NCBI GenBank assembly: GCA_034926785.1
Contig: JAYFQU010000004.1
Location: forward strand, 1-49,198
Direction of reading: 5' to 3'
Origin: UBA7703 sp034926785
Lineage (GTDB): Bacteria > Bacillota > Clostridia > Christensenellales > CAG-138
DNA: 49,198 bases
The translations under genes and the position numbers were made by a program. Shown piece after piece: positions 24,516 through 32,930 of the stretch. Numbering within the stretch: the first letter of the stretch is position 1; each line of letters opens with the position of its first letter. The notes beneath the pieces were generated by a model. The model saw only the letters and a program-made list of their open reading frames with translations. It ran no database searches and had not been told where the DNA came from.

Positions 24516-26039
24516 TTAGGAAAGGCGCATATGGAACGCGCCGTCGTCGCCGTCCTCGGAGAATCGTGTCGTTTTATTCTTTCCACGGTTTTTGGAACGA
24601 TACATGGCGCGGTCGGCCTTCTCAATCAGCTCGTTCAGCGGCGCGCGTCCTTCCATCAGCCCGATGCTGAGCGTAATATGAAACGCAGCCGCCCCGGAAG
24701 CGAACGCCAGCACCCCCGCGCTGGAACGGATTCTCTCGGCAACCAGATAGGCGTCTTCCGCGCTCGTGTTTTCCAACACAATCACAAACTCATCCCCGCC
24801 AAACCGGACGGCGTCGTTGCTGCTGCGGATGTTGCCCTTGATGCAGGAGGCAAGCTCACGCAGCACCTCATCCCCGGCAAGATGGCCATAGCTATCGTTG
24901 ATTAATTTAAAATTGTCCACGTCGATAAACAGCAATGATTTTGCTGCGTTCTTCGCCGCGCCCTGCGCACCATATTTTTCCTTCAGGTACTGCTTGTTAT
25001 ATAATCCTGTCAGCTGATCCACGCTGCTCCTCTCCAGCAGCTGCTCCTTCTCGCGCTCCTGTCGCTGATGCATCTGCGTCAAGTCGGTTAAAATCAGCAG
25101 TTTGGTGATATCCCGCGTCCCTTCTTCCAGCGGATACTGCGTAATGGAGAGCACCCGATTCTGTCCCCCCAAGATTATCTCCGTCTCCTTTTGCTTATAC
25201 TCCGCGTCAAAACTGTATGTGGGGATATAGGTTGTGACGAAGTCGCCCGCTTCCAGATTTTCGTCTCTTAAAATATCCTTCCCGATGTGGTTGACGCTCA
25301 GAATGCGCCCCGCGCGGTTGACGAGGAGGATTCCCTCGCTTGCGTTGAGAAACAGGCTGCGGTAGATATAGTCCGTCTGCAGATTGAGCAAACGAAAGCG
25401 CATGATAGAGACAAAAATCGCCACCACAAAGATTGCGATCGCATAATGCATCAGATGCAATTTTTCAGATCTGTGAAAAACGGTTGGCAGTAAATATTCC
25501 GATATCACGCTGATTACGAGCGCAGCGCCGATGCCGAAGAGGATGAAATTCAGCTGCGTTCTCTGGCGCTTATCCCTTGTTTGAATGATCTGTCTGAATA
25601 CGAGAAATAGCGCGTAGATTGCGGGCAGGCTGAAGGCAAGCGACATCAACGGCGCGACAACGGGATCGGTCAGCCGCCAGAATGCCGGGTCGGAATAGTC
25701 GATCGGGAAGAAGCATCGCACCGCGACGGTTGCAGTGTTCAACGCCAAAAAGAAAAAAAACAGCCCATCCATCCTGCGTTTGAGCAGGCGATAGATAAAG
25801 TAAAGGAACGTGATGGAGAGATACATCATGCTCAGCCAATAGACGGTTTTCATCCCCAGACTGACGAATGTTCCGTCGCTGAATTCATCCAGATTGTTGA
25901 GTACCATCCAGACAAGGATGTTGCTTAAAAACAACAAAAACGACTGGTTGATCTTATCATGGCTCCGGTTTAGAAAAACGAATGTCCAGATAAACATCAT
26001 CACGCCATAGGTTAGAACGAGTGTAATCAGCTCAAACAT
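24516..26039 (-). CDS. 7TM-type membrane diguanylate cyclase (PAS-GGDEF)
   Basis: A 507-residue protein. The first 215 or so residues hold about seven hydrophobic helices, like the N-terminal 7TM module of membrane sensor kinases. A PAS-like region follows (about 220-325; ILLVNRAGRILSVN), then a GGDEF domain with LTGLYNKQYLKE, the DNFKLINDSYGH metal/substrate segment and an intact RFGGDEF active site (GGDEF at 414-418). It should synthesise cyclic di-GMP. ATG 26039 is chosen because GGGAG lies 9 bp upstream; in-frame ATGs at 26060 and 26075 lack this. Its signal is unknown. Confidence 0.88.
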   Translation of the reverse strand: MFELITLVLTYGVMMFIWTFVFLNRSHDKINQSFLLFLSNILVWMVLNNLDEFSDGTFVSLGMKTVYWLSMMYLSITFLYFIYRLLKRRMDGLFFFFLALNTATVAVRCFFPIDYSDPAFWRLTDPVVAPLMSLAFSLPAIYALFLVFRQIIQTRDKRQRTQLNFILFGIGAALVISVISEYLLPTVFHRSEKLHLMHYAIAIFVVAIFVSIMRFRLLNLQTDYIYRSLFLNASEGILLVNRAGRILSVNHIGKDILRDENLEAGDFVTTYIPTYSFDAEYKQKETEIILGGQNRVLSITQYPLEEGTRDITKLLILTDLTQMHQRQEREKEQLLERSSVDQLTGLYNKQYLKEKYGAQGAAKNAAKSLLFIDVDNFKLINDSYGHLAGDEVLRELASCIKGNIRSSNDAVRFGGDEFVIVLENTSAEDAYLVAERIRSSAGVLAFASGAAAFHITLSIGLMEGRAPLNELIEKADRAMYRSKNRGKNKTTRFSEDGDDGAFHMRLS

Positions 26040-26208
26040 GACAATGTCTCCCACGCTCATCCGCCCAAATTTCAAACATTCTTTAGTATAAAGGAAATCC
26101 CATCGAGGCGCAATCCGCGACGAACATTGCCGCCGTGTCCGAAGCAGTGCGCACAGAATAAGCGCCGAGACACCGGCGCCATGTTTACAAAAGCCTCTCC
26201 GTCAGCCG

Positions 26209-26244
26209 AAAAAAGCGGCGCGCAGGAATCATCCGGCGCGCCGC
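26209..26244 (-). terminator. Intrinsic terminator after the ASCH gene
   Basis: On the minus strand, hairpin CGGCGCGCCGG/CTGCGCGCCG followed by six T residues (26214-26209), 21 bp after the ASCH stop at 26265. Confidence 0.78.
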
Positions 26245-26264
26245 GTCCCTCTGCTTGCAGACGG

Positions 26265-26711
26265 CTACCTTGCGTAAACGACCTCGAAATCTTCAAACAC
26301 CACAGGCATATCCTCGGAGAAGGTATAGCCTAACGCCTCACCGTCCTTGGAGAAAAAGCGCCTGTGTCCTGCCTGCCAGGTCTCCAGGCATTCATCCTCT
26401 CCCTCGCGGGAGCAGATTTCAAACGTCATCTCCCGAAACGGCAGGATTGTAATCGCGCGTGTCTCAATCACGCAGCGCGGGTTGCCGCCCCAATCCGTCA
26501 CAATGGAGAGATCGCCCGGCTTGGGTTGCCCTCCCTCCGGGAAGGCGTAGAGGCTGCTTGCCGTCGCCCGCTTTTTTCCAGAGAGCACCAGAGCGAGCAG
26601 CTCGTTTGCCGAACGTTCATTCAGGTCAAAATGAAAGCACTCCAGATAGCGGGTGTCCGGGCTTCTGTCCGTATCCCGTAAAAACGCTTGCCAGAATTGT
26701 TCCGTATTCAT
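26265..26711 (-). CDS. ASCH-domain protein
   Basis: A 148-residue cytosolic protein of the ASCH superfamily, a PUA-like beta-barrel fold proposed to bind RNA or nucleotides. The characteristic GKKRATASSLYAF motif is present, and a later CVIETRAITILPFREM strand-helix unit fits the fold. The start ATG 26711 is set by GGGGGAAA just upstream. It is a single gene, divergent from the ferredoxin gene and followed by a terminator. Several ASCH proteins have been found to hydrolyse modified nucleosides, so an enzymatic role is possible. Confidence 0.87.
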   Translation of the reverse strand: MNTEQFWQAFLRDTDRSPDTRYLECFHFDLNERSANELLALVLSGKKRATASSLYAFPEGGQPKPGDLSIVTDWGGNPRCVIETRAITILPFREMTFEICSREGEDECLETWQAGHRRFFSKDGEALGYTFSEDMPVVFEDFEVVYAR

Positions 26712-26889
26712 GTGTTTCCCCCGCTGCGAGCGCTCGATCCCGGCGCATTCCATACACCATTGATTCTAGCAAGATCGCCCTCCCCACGCAACCGATATCG
26801 CCCATAAGGCAGTATTTCGTGACTTGGTTACGGATTTTTGCATCGCTAAACACGTATGCTATAGAAAATTGATCGTTTGAGGTGTAATT

Positions 26890-27141
26890 TTGAGCAATAG
26901 CATTTGGAGCCAGTTCTTCGGCGGCGAGCCGGAAGAGAAGCAACCCGTCTCGGCGGATGCCGTCATCCGTGTCAACCGCAACCGCTGCCCGGAAAACCAC
27001 CCTTGTCCCTCCGTGCGTGTTTGTCCCGTCGAAGCGTTGTCGCAGGTTCGGTTCAGCGCGCCGACCGCCGACATGGATAAATGTATCAAATGCGGCAAGT
27101 GCGTGCGATATTGCCCGATGGGAGCTATCTCGCTCGGCTGA
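26890..27141 (+). CDS. Dicluster-type 4Fe-4S ferredoxin-like protein
   Basis: An 83-residue protein. The C-terminal C-x2-C-x2-C-x3-C-P motif (CIKCGKCVRYCP) is a classic 4Fe-4S binding site. An N-terminal cluster (C-x5-C-x5-C-P in RCPENHPCPSVRVCP) supplies further cysteines, and the fourth ligand could come from either motif. The start is TTG 26890, supported by GAGGTG 5 bp upstream, as no ATG or GTG is placed well. It is 31 bp ahead of a rhodanese lipoprotein and probably co-transcribed. It is likely an electron carrier or subunit. Confidence 0.83.
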   Translation: MSNSIWSQFFGGEPEEKQPVSADAVIRVNRNRCPENHPCPSVRVCPVEALSQVRFSAPTADMDKCIKCGKCVRYCPMGAISLG

Positions 27142-27172
27142 GGATTTTCCCATGACATCTGGAGGAGCCCAT

Positions 27173-27622
27173 ATGAAAAAGTTTGTTTCCATCCTTGCAA
27201 TGGCGCTGAGCGTCATCACGTTTTCCGCCTGCGCCGCACCCGCGGCAGCAGCCGAGCCCACGCCCAGCGCGGTACCTGCCGCGGCCGAGGAGGCGCGCGC
27301 CACACCCGCGCAGTATCAAAAGATCACCGCGAAGCAGGCAAAGGCGCGCATGGACAGCGGAGATGAAGTCGTCATCCTGGACGTGCGCACGCAGGAGGAA
27401 TATGACGCGGGGCATATCGCCGGCGCAATTCTGATCCCGAATGAAACCATACTCGACGAGCAGCCAAGCCTTTTGCCGGATCTTGGCGCGGAGATTTTGA
27501 TCTACTGCCGCAGCGGCAACCGCAGCGCGCAGGCAGCGAACAAGCTGCTTGCGATCGGCTACACCAACGTATTCGACTTTGGCGGCATCATTGACTGGCC
27601 TTACGAGGTTGTCACCGATTGA
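27173..27622 (+). CDS. Rhodanese-domain lipoprotein
   Basis: A 149-residue exported protein. The signal peptide has the lipobox FSAC with Cys20 as the lipidation site. An alanine/proline spacer (21-48) leads to a single rhodanese domain (about 49-145). DVRTQEEYDAGHI and the active-site loop CRSGNRS (C112) are intact, so it could carry a persulfide. GGAGGAG lies upstream of the ATG. It is probably co-transcribed with the ferredoxin gene and followed by a bidirectional terminator at 27674. Likely roles are sulfur transfer or detoxification at the cell surface. Confidence 0.9.
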   Translation: MKKFVSILAMALSVITFSACAAPAAAAEPTPSAVPAAAEEARATPAQYQKITAKQAKARMDSGDEVVILDVRTQEEYDAGHIAGAILIPNETILDEQPSLLPDLGAEILIYCRSGNRSAQAANKLLAIGYTNVFDFGGIIDWPYEVVTD

Positions 27623-27673
27623 CGCCATGCAGGTTCGATCCTCAGCATAGATTCCGTGTTGTTTCTGTCTTGC

Positions 27674-27706
27674 AAAAAACCGCCCGATGCCATCGGACGG
27701 TTTTTT
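27674..27706. terminator. Bidirectional intrinsic terminator
   Basis: ACCGCCCGATG/ATCGGACGGT flanked by an A-run and a T-run, between convergent genes ending at 27622 and 27720. Confidence 0.87.
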
Positions 27707-27719
27707 GTGTCAGCCGGGC

Positions 27720-28694
27720 TCAGTCAGCGGCACCGTTCTTCATATCCTCCCGAATCTTACGGTAGAGGACGATCGGCCCGTCACCCGTCAGCAGTTTTTC
27801 ACCCGAATGATAGGACGACGCCTTCGGTTTTTGCGTGATGACCACGCGCTTATCCTGCCGCTCAACGATCCGATTCATATATTTTCCGAAAAAGCAAATC
27901 ATGCGATTCAGCATGCGAATCGGGGTCAGACGGTGATAAAACCGAATATAAAGAATGGTGTTCTCGTCGTCCACCGGAGCGAAGAAGATCATCACCTTGA
28001 GTCGGTCGGCAATGTGGTTGAGCCAGATGTTGGGATATTTGAACTTGAGATAGGTCGGCTTGATCACGCATTCCTTTGGCGGCTTCGGCTTTTGCCCGAC
28101 ATCCACCTCATTGTTGGCGCTGGTGAGCAAAACACCGTTTTCAAACGTCACCTTCGGCCCGTTGATCAGCGTCTTATTCCCGCGGCCAATGGTATTGTAG
28201 TGCACAATGGGAACATGCACGACGTCCAGCTGGTTTTCGATGCAGCGCGAATAATGCGAGTTCCAGTGATCCTCCAGTTCGCTGTACGTGTAGGTATCGT
28301 CCAGCTCGTCCGGAAAAAACGGCGGTATGTCCGCCGCCCGGTCCGCCTCGCCATACCAGAGGTAGACGATTCCATGCGCCTCTCGCACCGGATAATGCTT
28401 CACATGATAGCGGCTGATATCCTGCGTGGAGGCTTTCCCGTTCGCGGGAATAAACCGGCAGGCGCCCGTTTGGTCAAACTCCAACCCGTGAAACGGGCAT
28501 TGAATGCAGTTTCCCTTCATCACGCCCGCGCTGAGCGCCGCGCCGCGATGGGGACACTGATCCGCCACACAGCCGAGCACGCCGTTTTCGTCCCGAAAGA
28601 ACGCGAGTTCAAGATTCATCCGCTTCGCGGAGACGATGCGATTTTTCCGAACCGCTTTGGATGGCAATACGGCATACCACTGGTTTTGAATCAT
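27720..28694 (-). CDS. Rieske 2Fe-2S aromatic-ring-hydroxylase-like oxygenase
   Basis: A 324-residue protein. The N-terminal Rieske domain has CPHRG (C47, H49) and CPFHG (C66, H69), the four ligands of a 2Fe-2S cluster. The C-terminal catalytic domain contains ENQLDVVHVPIVH, the two-histidine motif of the mononuclear iron site, with an upstream aspartate. This architecture belongs to Rieske oxygenases, including the VanA and pheophorbide-oxygenase groups. AAGGAGG lies before the ATG. It is the last gene of a minus-strand run, 44 bp after an SDR gene. Such enzymes need O2, which is unexpected in an otherwise anaerobic gene set. The substrate is unknown. Confidence 0.87.
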   Translation of the reverse strand: MIQNQWYAVLPSKAVRKNRIVSAKRMNLELAFFRDENGVLGCVADQCPHRGAALSAGVMKGNCIQCPFHGLEFDQTGACRFIPANGKASTQDISRYHVKHYPVREAHGIVYLWYGEADRAADIPPFFPDELDDTYTYSELEDHWNSHYSRCIENQLDVVHVPIVHYNTIGRGNKTLINGPKVTFENGVLLTSANNEVDVGQKPKPPKECVIKPTYLKFKYPNIWLNHIADRLKVMIFFAPVDDENTILYIRFYHRLTPIRMLNRMICFFGKYMNRIVERQDKRVVITQKPKASSYHSGEKLLTGDGPIVLYRKIREDMKNGAAD

Positions 28695-28738
28695 TGCGGG
28701 ATCCTCCTTCTATCTGCTGTGAAAATGAAAATATGACG

Positions 28739-29527
28739 CTAGATCAATTTCCGCTTGCGAAACGGAGCGCAGAGAAAACGCCGGGCGGATTTACAGCCCG
28801 TCAGCCAGGCAATCTGTCTGTCGTTCTTTGTGTTGCGCAGGATTCTGGGCACAAAGAACGCAGCGACGGTCTCCGGCCTGTCCGCGAGAATGTTGAAGAT
28901 TTTTTGAAAGCTCCCGTCGGTCTCAATCGCGGCGGGCGCACCATCCGGCGTCTTGGTGATGAAATCGGTCAGCATCATGCCGGGTGAAAGTCTCCCCGCG
29001 ATCACGCCGCTGCCTGCGAGCTCTTTGGCAAGCCCCTTCATAAAATAGGTCAGAGCGCGCTTGCTCGTGCCATATAGAACGGTCTTGATCTGAATCATGT
29101 CATTCGAGCCAAGGCCCTCCATGCTATAGATTGCGCCGTACCCCTGCTTCAGCATACCGCGCGCTGCCACCTGCGCGCCGAAGACCATGCCCAGCAGGTT
29201 GGTTTCCACCACCTCGCGCACATATCGCTCCTCCGTATCGGCAATCCGCTCATGTGGCACGTTCTGCCCCGCGTTATTGATCCAGATATCGACGGCGCCG
29301 AACCGATCCGTGGCGGCGTTCCAGAGCGCCTGCAGCTGCGAAATCTGCTGAACGTTGCAGGGGACATATTGATAGCTCCCCTCGAATGCCCGCAGCGTTT
29401 CCCGCGTGCCTTGCGCCAGTGTCTCTCCTCTCCCGGAGAGGGTCACCCGGCATCCCGCCCTTAAAAATTCCTTCGCCATGGCCAGGCCGATGCCGCGCGT
29501 GCTTCCGGTAATAACGATGCTTTTCAT
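28739..29527 (-). CDS. Short-chain dehydrogenase/reductase
   Basis: A 262-residue classical SDR. The NAD(P) site is TGSTRGIG (7-14), NNAG is present (84-87), and the catalytic S135, Y152 and K156 (YGTSK) are in place. The basic R32-G-R after the second strand hints at NADPH. A GGGAG site lies upstream of the ATG. It is followed 44 bp later by the Rieske oxygenase gene, so the two may act on one substrate. The C-terminal region beyond 200 (TKTPDGAP, AAFFVPRIL) follows the family pattern. Confidence 0.87.
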   Translation of the reverse strand: MKSIVITGSTRGIGLAMAKEFLRAGCRVTLSGRGETLAQGTRETLRAFEGSYQYVPCNVQQISQLQALWNAATDRFGAVDIWINNAGQNVPHERIADTEERYVREVVETNLLGMVFGAQVAARGMLKQGYGAIYSMEGLGSNDMIQIKTVLYGTSKRALTYFMKGLAKELAGSGVIAGRLSPGMMLTDFITKTPDGAPAAIETDGSFQKIFNILADRPETVAAFFVPRILRNTKNDRQIAWLTGCKSARRFLCAPFRKRKLI

Positions 29528-29610
29528 GCGATTTTTCTCCCGATTTTTTTATGAAAACCGAACCCCCAGGAAAAATATAGGAGGACGTCTGGAACCTTAT
29601 GATATGCGGT

Positions 29611-30075
29611 TCACGATCTGAGTGTGAATAGCTTCTGCTCGTAGTCCTTAACAAAATATCGCTTGCCCTTTTGAAGGATCGTGTGTCCTTCCATCTCCAG
29701 ACGGCGCTTCTGTCCTTCCATGCCCTCCGGATACTTCTCGTTGAGCTCCCCGTCCTTTTTTAGCGTCCGCCAAAACGGGGTTTCGTCCGCGCCACGCTCC
29801 AGGGAGGCTTTTGCGGCCGTGTTGATGAAGATACCGGCCGTCAGGGGGCAGGTGCCGTCCGCGCCAAAGCGCACAGCGAGATGCGCGCGGATCCGGTCGG
29901 AGGTAATCACCCTGCCATAGGGAACTTGCCGCATGAGTTCGTCATACGCGATCGGCGGCGCGATGAGCAGCCTTGTTCCGCCGTAGAGCGCAATCGCCTT
30001 CGGGTCGTCGAGTATTGCAATCTTCGGCATGTCCTTGCTGTCGTGCAGCTGTTCGTTGAAAGAACGCTTTGCCAT
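29611..30075 (-). CDS. MGMT/ATL-like DNA-binding protein, alkyltransferase-like
   Basis: A 154-residue protein. The segment VPYGRVITSDRIRAHLA, then PFWRTLKKDGELNEKYPEGMEGQKRRLEMEGH, follows the helix-turn-helix and wing pattern of O6-alkylguanine-DNA alkyltransferase. The catalytic PCHR cysteine motif is absent, so it would be an alkyltransferase-like (ATL) protein that may flag lesions for repair rather than remove them. ATL proteins are usually about 100 residues; here about 45 additional residues precede the domain. The start ATG 30075 has GGGAGG upstream. Confidence 0.75.
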   Translation of the reverse strand: MAKRSFNEQLHDSKDMPKIAILDDPKAIALYGGTRLLIAPPIAYDELMRQVPYGRVITSDRIRAHLAVRFGADGTCPLTAGIFINTAAKASLERGADETPFWRTLKKDGELNEKYPEGMEGQKRRLEMEGHTILQKGKRYFVKDYEQKLFTLRS

Positions 30076-30182
30076 ACCAATCTTCCTCCCGTCGCATTGA
30101 ACCGATCCGGTTGCCTCCGCGCGGAGGCCTCCGGCCATAGCCTCGTTTCCTTTCAGCGGAACCAAAGGCATTTGCACGTTTT

Positions 30183-31040
30183 TTATGCGCGCACTCCGGC
30201 ACGCTCCGCCGCCTCCAGCACATGCGCCATCAGAACCGACGTCGTCACGGTTCCAACCCCGCCCGGTACGGGCGTAATCGCCCCCACGACCGGCTCCGCA
30301 GCTTCAAAGTTCACGTCGCCCACCATCTTTCCCTCAGCGGTGAAGTTGATGCCGACATCGAGCACCGTCTGCCTGGAGGAGACATCGTCCGCGCCGATCA
30401 CGCCAGCGCGCCCGGCGGCGACAATCAGGAGCTCCGCCCGCCGCGTCACCTCCGGCATGTTCTTTGTCCTTGTGTGGCAGATGGTTACGGTCGCGTTTTT
30501 TTGCAGCAGCATCATCGCGACCGGCTTGCCGATCACGAGGCTGCGCCCGACCACAACCGCGTGTTTGCCCTCCGTCGAAATTCTGTAATAATCCAGCATC
30601 TCGATGCAGGCCGCCGCCGTGCAGGGCGGAAACCCGCGCCGGGCGCCCGCGAACACACCTGCGAGCGAGCCATCCGTAATGCCGTCCACATCCTTCTCCG
30701 GCAGCAGCGCCGCGCGAATCCTCTCGTCGTCAATCCCCTTTGGCAGCGGGCGAAAGATCAGGCAGCCGTGCAGGGCGGCATCCGCGTTGATCTGCCCGAT
30801 CACCTCAAGCAACTCGGCCTCGCGAACCGTCTCCGGTCGCAGAAATTGTCGCACCGCGACGCCGACGCTCTCTGCGCGCTTGAGGATGCCGCGCTCATAG
30901 GCGATGTCGTCCGGCCGCTCGCCCACACGTACCACCGCGAGCGCCGGGACCGTGCCGCGCGCGTTCAGCGCGGCCACACCCGTTTTGATTCTCTCGTTCA
31001 GCGCAAGAACAACCTCCGCGCCCTTCAATAGCTTTGCCAT
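30183..31040 (-). CDS. folD: FolD-type methylene-THF dehydrogenase, cyclohydrolase residues altered
   Basis: A 285-residue protein of the bifunctional methylene-THF dehydrogenase/methenyl-THF cyclohydrolase family. NADP-binding GRSLVIGKPVA and the C-terminal PVPGGVGTVT are intact. In the active site, Y48 and D119 (KDVDG) are kept, but the catalytic lysine four residues after the tyrosine is Ile52 (YERGI), and the VQLPLP motif reads IFRPLP, removing the conserved glutamine. It may therefore be dehydrogenase-only, like monofunctional homologues. The next gene upstream, fhs (36 bp), makes 10-formyl-THF, so a C1-folate pathway operon is clear. GGAGAG lies before the ATG. Confidence 0.9.
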   Translation of the reverse strand: MAKLLKGAEVVLALNERIKTGVAALNARGTVPALAVVRVGERPDDIAYERGILKRAESVGVAVRQFLRPETVREAELLEVIGQINADAALHGCLIFRPLPKGIDDERIRAALLPEKDVDGITDGSLAGVFAGARRGFPPCTAAACIEMLDYYRISTEGKHAVVVGRSLVIGKPVAMMLLQKNATVTICHTRTKNMPEVTRRAELLIVAAGRAGVIGADDVSSRQTVLDVGINFTAEGKMVGDVNFEAAEPVVGAITPVPGGVGTVTTSVLMAHVLEAAERAGVRA

Positions 31041-31076
31041 TGATGTCTCTCCATTTTCTTCGCCATTCCGGCTTCC

Positions 31077-32753
31077 TTAGAACAGGCCGCTGATCCTCCC
31101 CGCTTCGTCTACATCAATCCGCTCCGCCGCCGGTGTCTTCGGCAGGCCGGGCATGGTCATGATATCCCCCGTGAGCGCGACGATGAAGCCCGCGCCGGCG
31201 CTGACCTTGAGCTGGCGAACGCTGACCGTAAAGCCACGCGGCGCGCCGAGCAAAGACGCATTGTCTGAGAAGGAATACTGCGTCTTCGCCATGCAGACGG
31301 GCAGATTGCCAAAGCCCAGTTCGGTGAGCTTCTGCGCCTCTTTCTTCGCCTGCGGGGTAAAGGAAACGCCGTCTCCGCGATAGATTCTCCTGACGATTGC
31401 CTCAATCTTCTGCTCAATGGTCAAATCCAGCGCATAGCTCTGGGTGAATTGGTTCCCGCCCTCCGCAATGCGGCAGACCGCCTCCGCGAGCGCTCTGCCG
31501 CCCTCGCCGCCCTTTGCCCAGACCTCGGACAGGGCGACAGGCACGCCGAGCGCGCGGCATTGTTGCTCCACCAACGCGAGCTCGGCCGGGGTATCGGTCG
31601 GGAAAGCGTTGATTGCCACCACGCAGGGTAAATGAAATACGGTTTGGATGTTTTCCACGTGTTGCAGCAGGTTCGGCATGCCCCGCTCCAACGCGGCGAG
31701 GTCCTCCGCCGTCAGCGCGTCCTTTCCCGCGCCGCCGTGGTGCTTAAGCGCGCGCACGGTCGCCACCACAACCACCGCCGAGGGTTTCAGCCCCGCCATG
31801 CGGCACTTGATATCCAGGAATTTCTCCGCGCCGAGATCCGCGCCGAACCCCGCCTCGGTGACCGCATAGTCGCCCAGCTTGAGCGCAAGGCGCGTTGCGG
31901 CGAGCGAGTTGCAGCCGTGCGCGATGTTGGCGAACGGCCCGCCATGCACAAACGCGGGTGTGTGCTCCAGCGTTTGGACGAGGTTGGGCTTGAGCGCGTC
32001 CTTGAGCAGCGCCGCCATCGCACCCGCCGCCTTGAGGTCGCCCGCGGTGACGGGCTTCTCGTCGTAGGTGTAGCCGACGATGATGCGCCCGAGGCGCGTC
32101 TTGAGGTCGGTGATATCCGAGGCGAGGCAAAGCACGGCCATGACCTCGCTCGCAACCGTGATGTCGTAGCCATCCTCGCGCGGAACACCGTTTACGCGCC
32201 CGCCAAGGCCGTCCACAACGAAGCGCAGCTGGCGGTCGTTCATATCGACGCACCGCCGCCAGGTGATGCGGCGCGGGTCGATGTTCAGCGCGTTGCCCTG
32301 ATAGATATGGTTATCCAACATCGCCGCGAGCAGGTTGTTCGCCGCGCCGATGGCATGAAAATCTCCGGTAAAATGCAGGTTGATGTCCTCCATCGGAACC
32401 ACCTGCGCATAGCCGCCGCCTGCCGCGCCGCCCTTCATGCCAAACACGGGGCCTAGCGACGGCTCCCGGAGGGCGACCACCGCGCGCTTGCCGATCTTGC
32501 GCAAGCCGTCCGCGAGACCGACCGTGGTTGTGGTCTTGCCCTCGCCTGCCGGAGTCGGGGAGATCGCCGTGACGAGAATGAGCTTGCCGTCCGGCCTGTC
32601 CTTGAGGCCGCTCAGCAGATGGTAGTCGATCTTCGCCTTGTATCTGCCATATTGCTCGATCGCGCGTTCGTCGATGTTCAGTCCGGCGGCGATTTCCGTA
32701 ATCGGGCGCATGGGGGTGTTCTGCGCAATTTCAATATCGGATGGATAGGCCAT
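31077..32753 (-). CDS. fhs: Formate-tetrahydrofolate ligase
   Basis: A 558-residue enzyme that makes 10-formyl-THF from formate, THF and ATP. The nucleotide site TPAGEGKTT is at 67-75, and the conserved blocks REPSLGPVFGMKGGAAGGGY and GLKPSAVVVVATVRALKHHGG are intact. Length is normal for the family. AAGGAG lies 7 bp upstream of the ATG. It is first in the minus-strand order fhs-folD. In Clostridia this pair serves purine/formyl-Met supply and can be part of the Wood-Ljungdahl methyl branch, but no CO dehydrogenase is in the window. Confidence 0.97.
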   Translation of the reverse strand: MAYPSDIEIAQNTPMRPITEIAAGLNIDERAIEQYGRYKAKIDYHLLSGLKDRPDGKLILVTAISPTPAGEGKTTTTVGLADGLRKIGKRAVVALREPSLGPVFGMKGGAAGGGYAQVVPMEDINLHFTGDFHAIGAANNLLAAMLDNHIYQGNALNIDPRRITWRRCVDMNDRQLRFVVDGLGGRVNGVPREDGYDITVASEVMAVLCLASDITDLKTRLGRIIVGYTYDEKPVTAGDLKAAGAMAALLKDALKPNLVQTLEHTPAFVHGGPFANIAHGCNSLAATRLALKLGDYAVTEAGFGADLGAEKFLDIKCRMAGLKPSAVVVVATVRALKHHGGAGKDALTAEDLAALERGMPNLLQHVENIQTVFHLPCVVAINAFPTDTPAELALVEQQCRALGVPVALSEVWAKGGEGGRALAEAVCRIAEGGNQFTQSYALDLTIEQKIEAIVRRIYRGDGVSFTPQAKKEAQKLTELGFGNLPVCMAKTQYSFSDNASLLGAPRGFTVSVRQLKVSAGAGFIVALTGDIMTMPGLPKTPAAERIDVDEAGRISGLF

Positions 32754-32862
32754 TCAGTTTCTCCTTTATCCTGCGGGCATGGCGCCCGGATTACTCCGTG
32801 GTCGGCCGGCTGTGATTCCCGGCTGTTTTGCACCGTGAATCCATATAAGATCGGTTCCTATC

Positions 32863-32892
32863 ATTGTAGTATTTTCGCTCGCCTCGCGTCAA
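32863..32892 (-). promoter_or_regulatory. Sigma-A promoter of fhs
   Basis: On the minus strand, TTGACG (32892-32887), an 18-bp spacer and TACAAT (32868-32863). The leader to the ATG is about 100 nt. I saw no THF riboswitch core. Confidence 0.6.
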
Positions 32893-32903
32893 CGGCAAAC
32901 AAA

Positions 32904-32927
32904 GAGCGCACCCGAATGGATGCGCCC
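32904..32927 (-). terminator. Hairpin flanking repeat A4, left copy; probable original terminator
   Basis: GAGCGCACCCGAATGGATGCGCCC folds with loop GAAT. On the minus strand it is followed by CTCTTTGTTTG, a T-rich tail. All 24 bp recur exactly at 33122-33145. It would end transcription of the GIY-YIG gene from the right (stop at 33203). Confidence 0.7.
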
Positions 32928-32930
32928 CGT

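Noticed and set aside
32757..32900. THF riboswitch upstream of fhs
   Set aside because: The leader is short and I did not see the conserved THF riboswitch elements.
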